Under the pieces are notes generated by a model that worked only from the letters and a program-made list of their open reading frames with translations, ran no database searches and had not been told where the DNA came from. This document shows positions 4,979 through 5,188 of a stretch of 5,188 nucleotides of DNA, in pieces. The number at the start of each line of letters is the position of its first letter. The stretch's first letter is position 1. The stretch spans positions 1 to 5,188 of the forward strand of contig JASHYD010001432.1 of the NCBI GenBank assembly GCA_030043175.1, written 5' to 3'. The DNA comes from Xanthobacteraceae bacterium. Lineage in GTDB: Bacteria > Pseudomonadota > Alphaproteobacteria > Rhizobiales > Xanthobacteraceae. The translations under genes were made by a program, and so were the position numbers.

Positions 4979-5188
4979 ATGCACATCATGCGCCGCCGCG
5001 GCTGGGAACTGCCGGAGCACATGGCGACCCCAGAGCATCTGTTCTTTGATCGACGCGCCTTCCTGCTCGCGACCGGCGCGACCGCCGCGGCGCTTTCGCC
5101 CGCCGCCGCCCTGGCGCAGCGCGTAGGTGATCTGCCGGACCCCACCAGCGATCTCTATCCGGCAAAACGCAACGAGAAGTTCAAACTC
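4979..5188 (+). CDS. msrP: Protein-methionine-sulfoxide reductase, molybdopterin catalytic subunit MsrP (YedY), 3'-truncated by window
   Basis: MsrP is a periplasmic molybdenum-cofactor enzyme (Oxidored_molyb, PF00174) that reduces methionine sulfoxide in oxidised envelope proteins. It takes electrons from the haem membrane protein MsrQ, whose gene usually lies next door and would be expected beyond the right edge. Only 70 residues are present. They show the family's typical N-terminus: RRRGWELPEHMATPEHLFF (5-23), a twin-arginine signal DRRAFLL (24-30) with an Ala-rich hydrophobic core, a likely cleavage after ALA at 44-46, and the first conserved mature segment SDLYPAKRNEKF (57-68). The molybdenum-ligand cysteine lies outside the window. 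The frame is open to the last base. Recognition rests on this N-terminal pattern, which is quite distinctive. Confidence 0.9.
   Translation, partial: MHIMRRRGWELPEHMATPEHLFFDRRAFLLATGATAAALSPAAALAQRVGDLPDPTSDLYPAKRNEKFKL

Overview
This is a GC-rich window with the codon use and gene content of an alphaproteobacterium, most likely Rhizobiales (a Bradyrhizobium or Rhodopseudomonas type genome). That placement is inferred from family content: LivM-type amino-acid permeases, expanded Bug/TctC binding proteins, TfdA-like dioxygenases and an MsrP with the alphaproteobacterial N-terminus. No marker gene in the window proves it.

Layout: (1) 1-729, plus strand, is the 3' part of a LivM-type branched-chain amino-acid ABC permease, cut by the left edge. 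(2) 791-1555, plus strand, encodes a small exported cysteine peptidase of the C13 (legumain/caspase-like) family and is probably co-transcribed with the permease. (3) 1556-1978 is non-coding or decayed sequence. It holds a weak terminator-like hairpin and a perfect 10-bp inverted repeat. (4) 4086-1979, minus strand, is a two-gene unit. A TauD/TfdA-type Fe(II)/2-oxoglutarate dioxygenase (4086-3193) is followed, after about 160 bases, by a Bug/TctC-type periplasmic binding protein (3031-1979). A GC-rich hairpin lies between them. (5) 4087-4978 is an 892-base stretch without a convincing gene. It holds a palindromic candidate operator, a tandem 12-mer, a clear minus-strand intrinsic terminator with no gene feeding it, and a dubious small ORF. 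(6) 4979-5188, plus strand, is the start of msrP, a Tat-exported molybdoenzyme for repair of periplasmic methionine sulfoxide, cut by the right edge.

The minus-strand pair reads as a catabolic module. The binding protein would capture an organic acid in the periplasm, and the dioxygenase would attack it (or a sulfonate or aryloxyalkanoate) in the cytoplasm by oxygenolytic cleavage. No membrane subunits of a tripartite tricarboxylate transporter are visible. The other genes are functionally separate. I see no CRISPR array, no tRNA or rRNA and no intact mobile element. I do not see convincing evidence for a wholly new system. The best leads are the exported C13 peptidase, the orphan minus-strand terminator beside msrP, and the dioxygenase/binding-protein pair.
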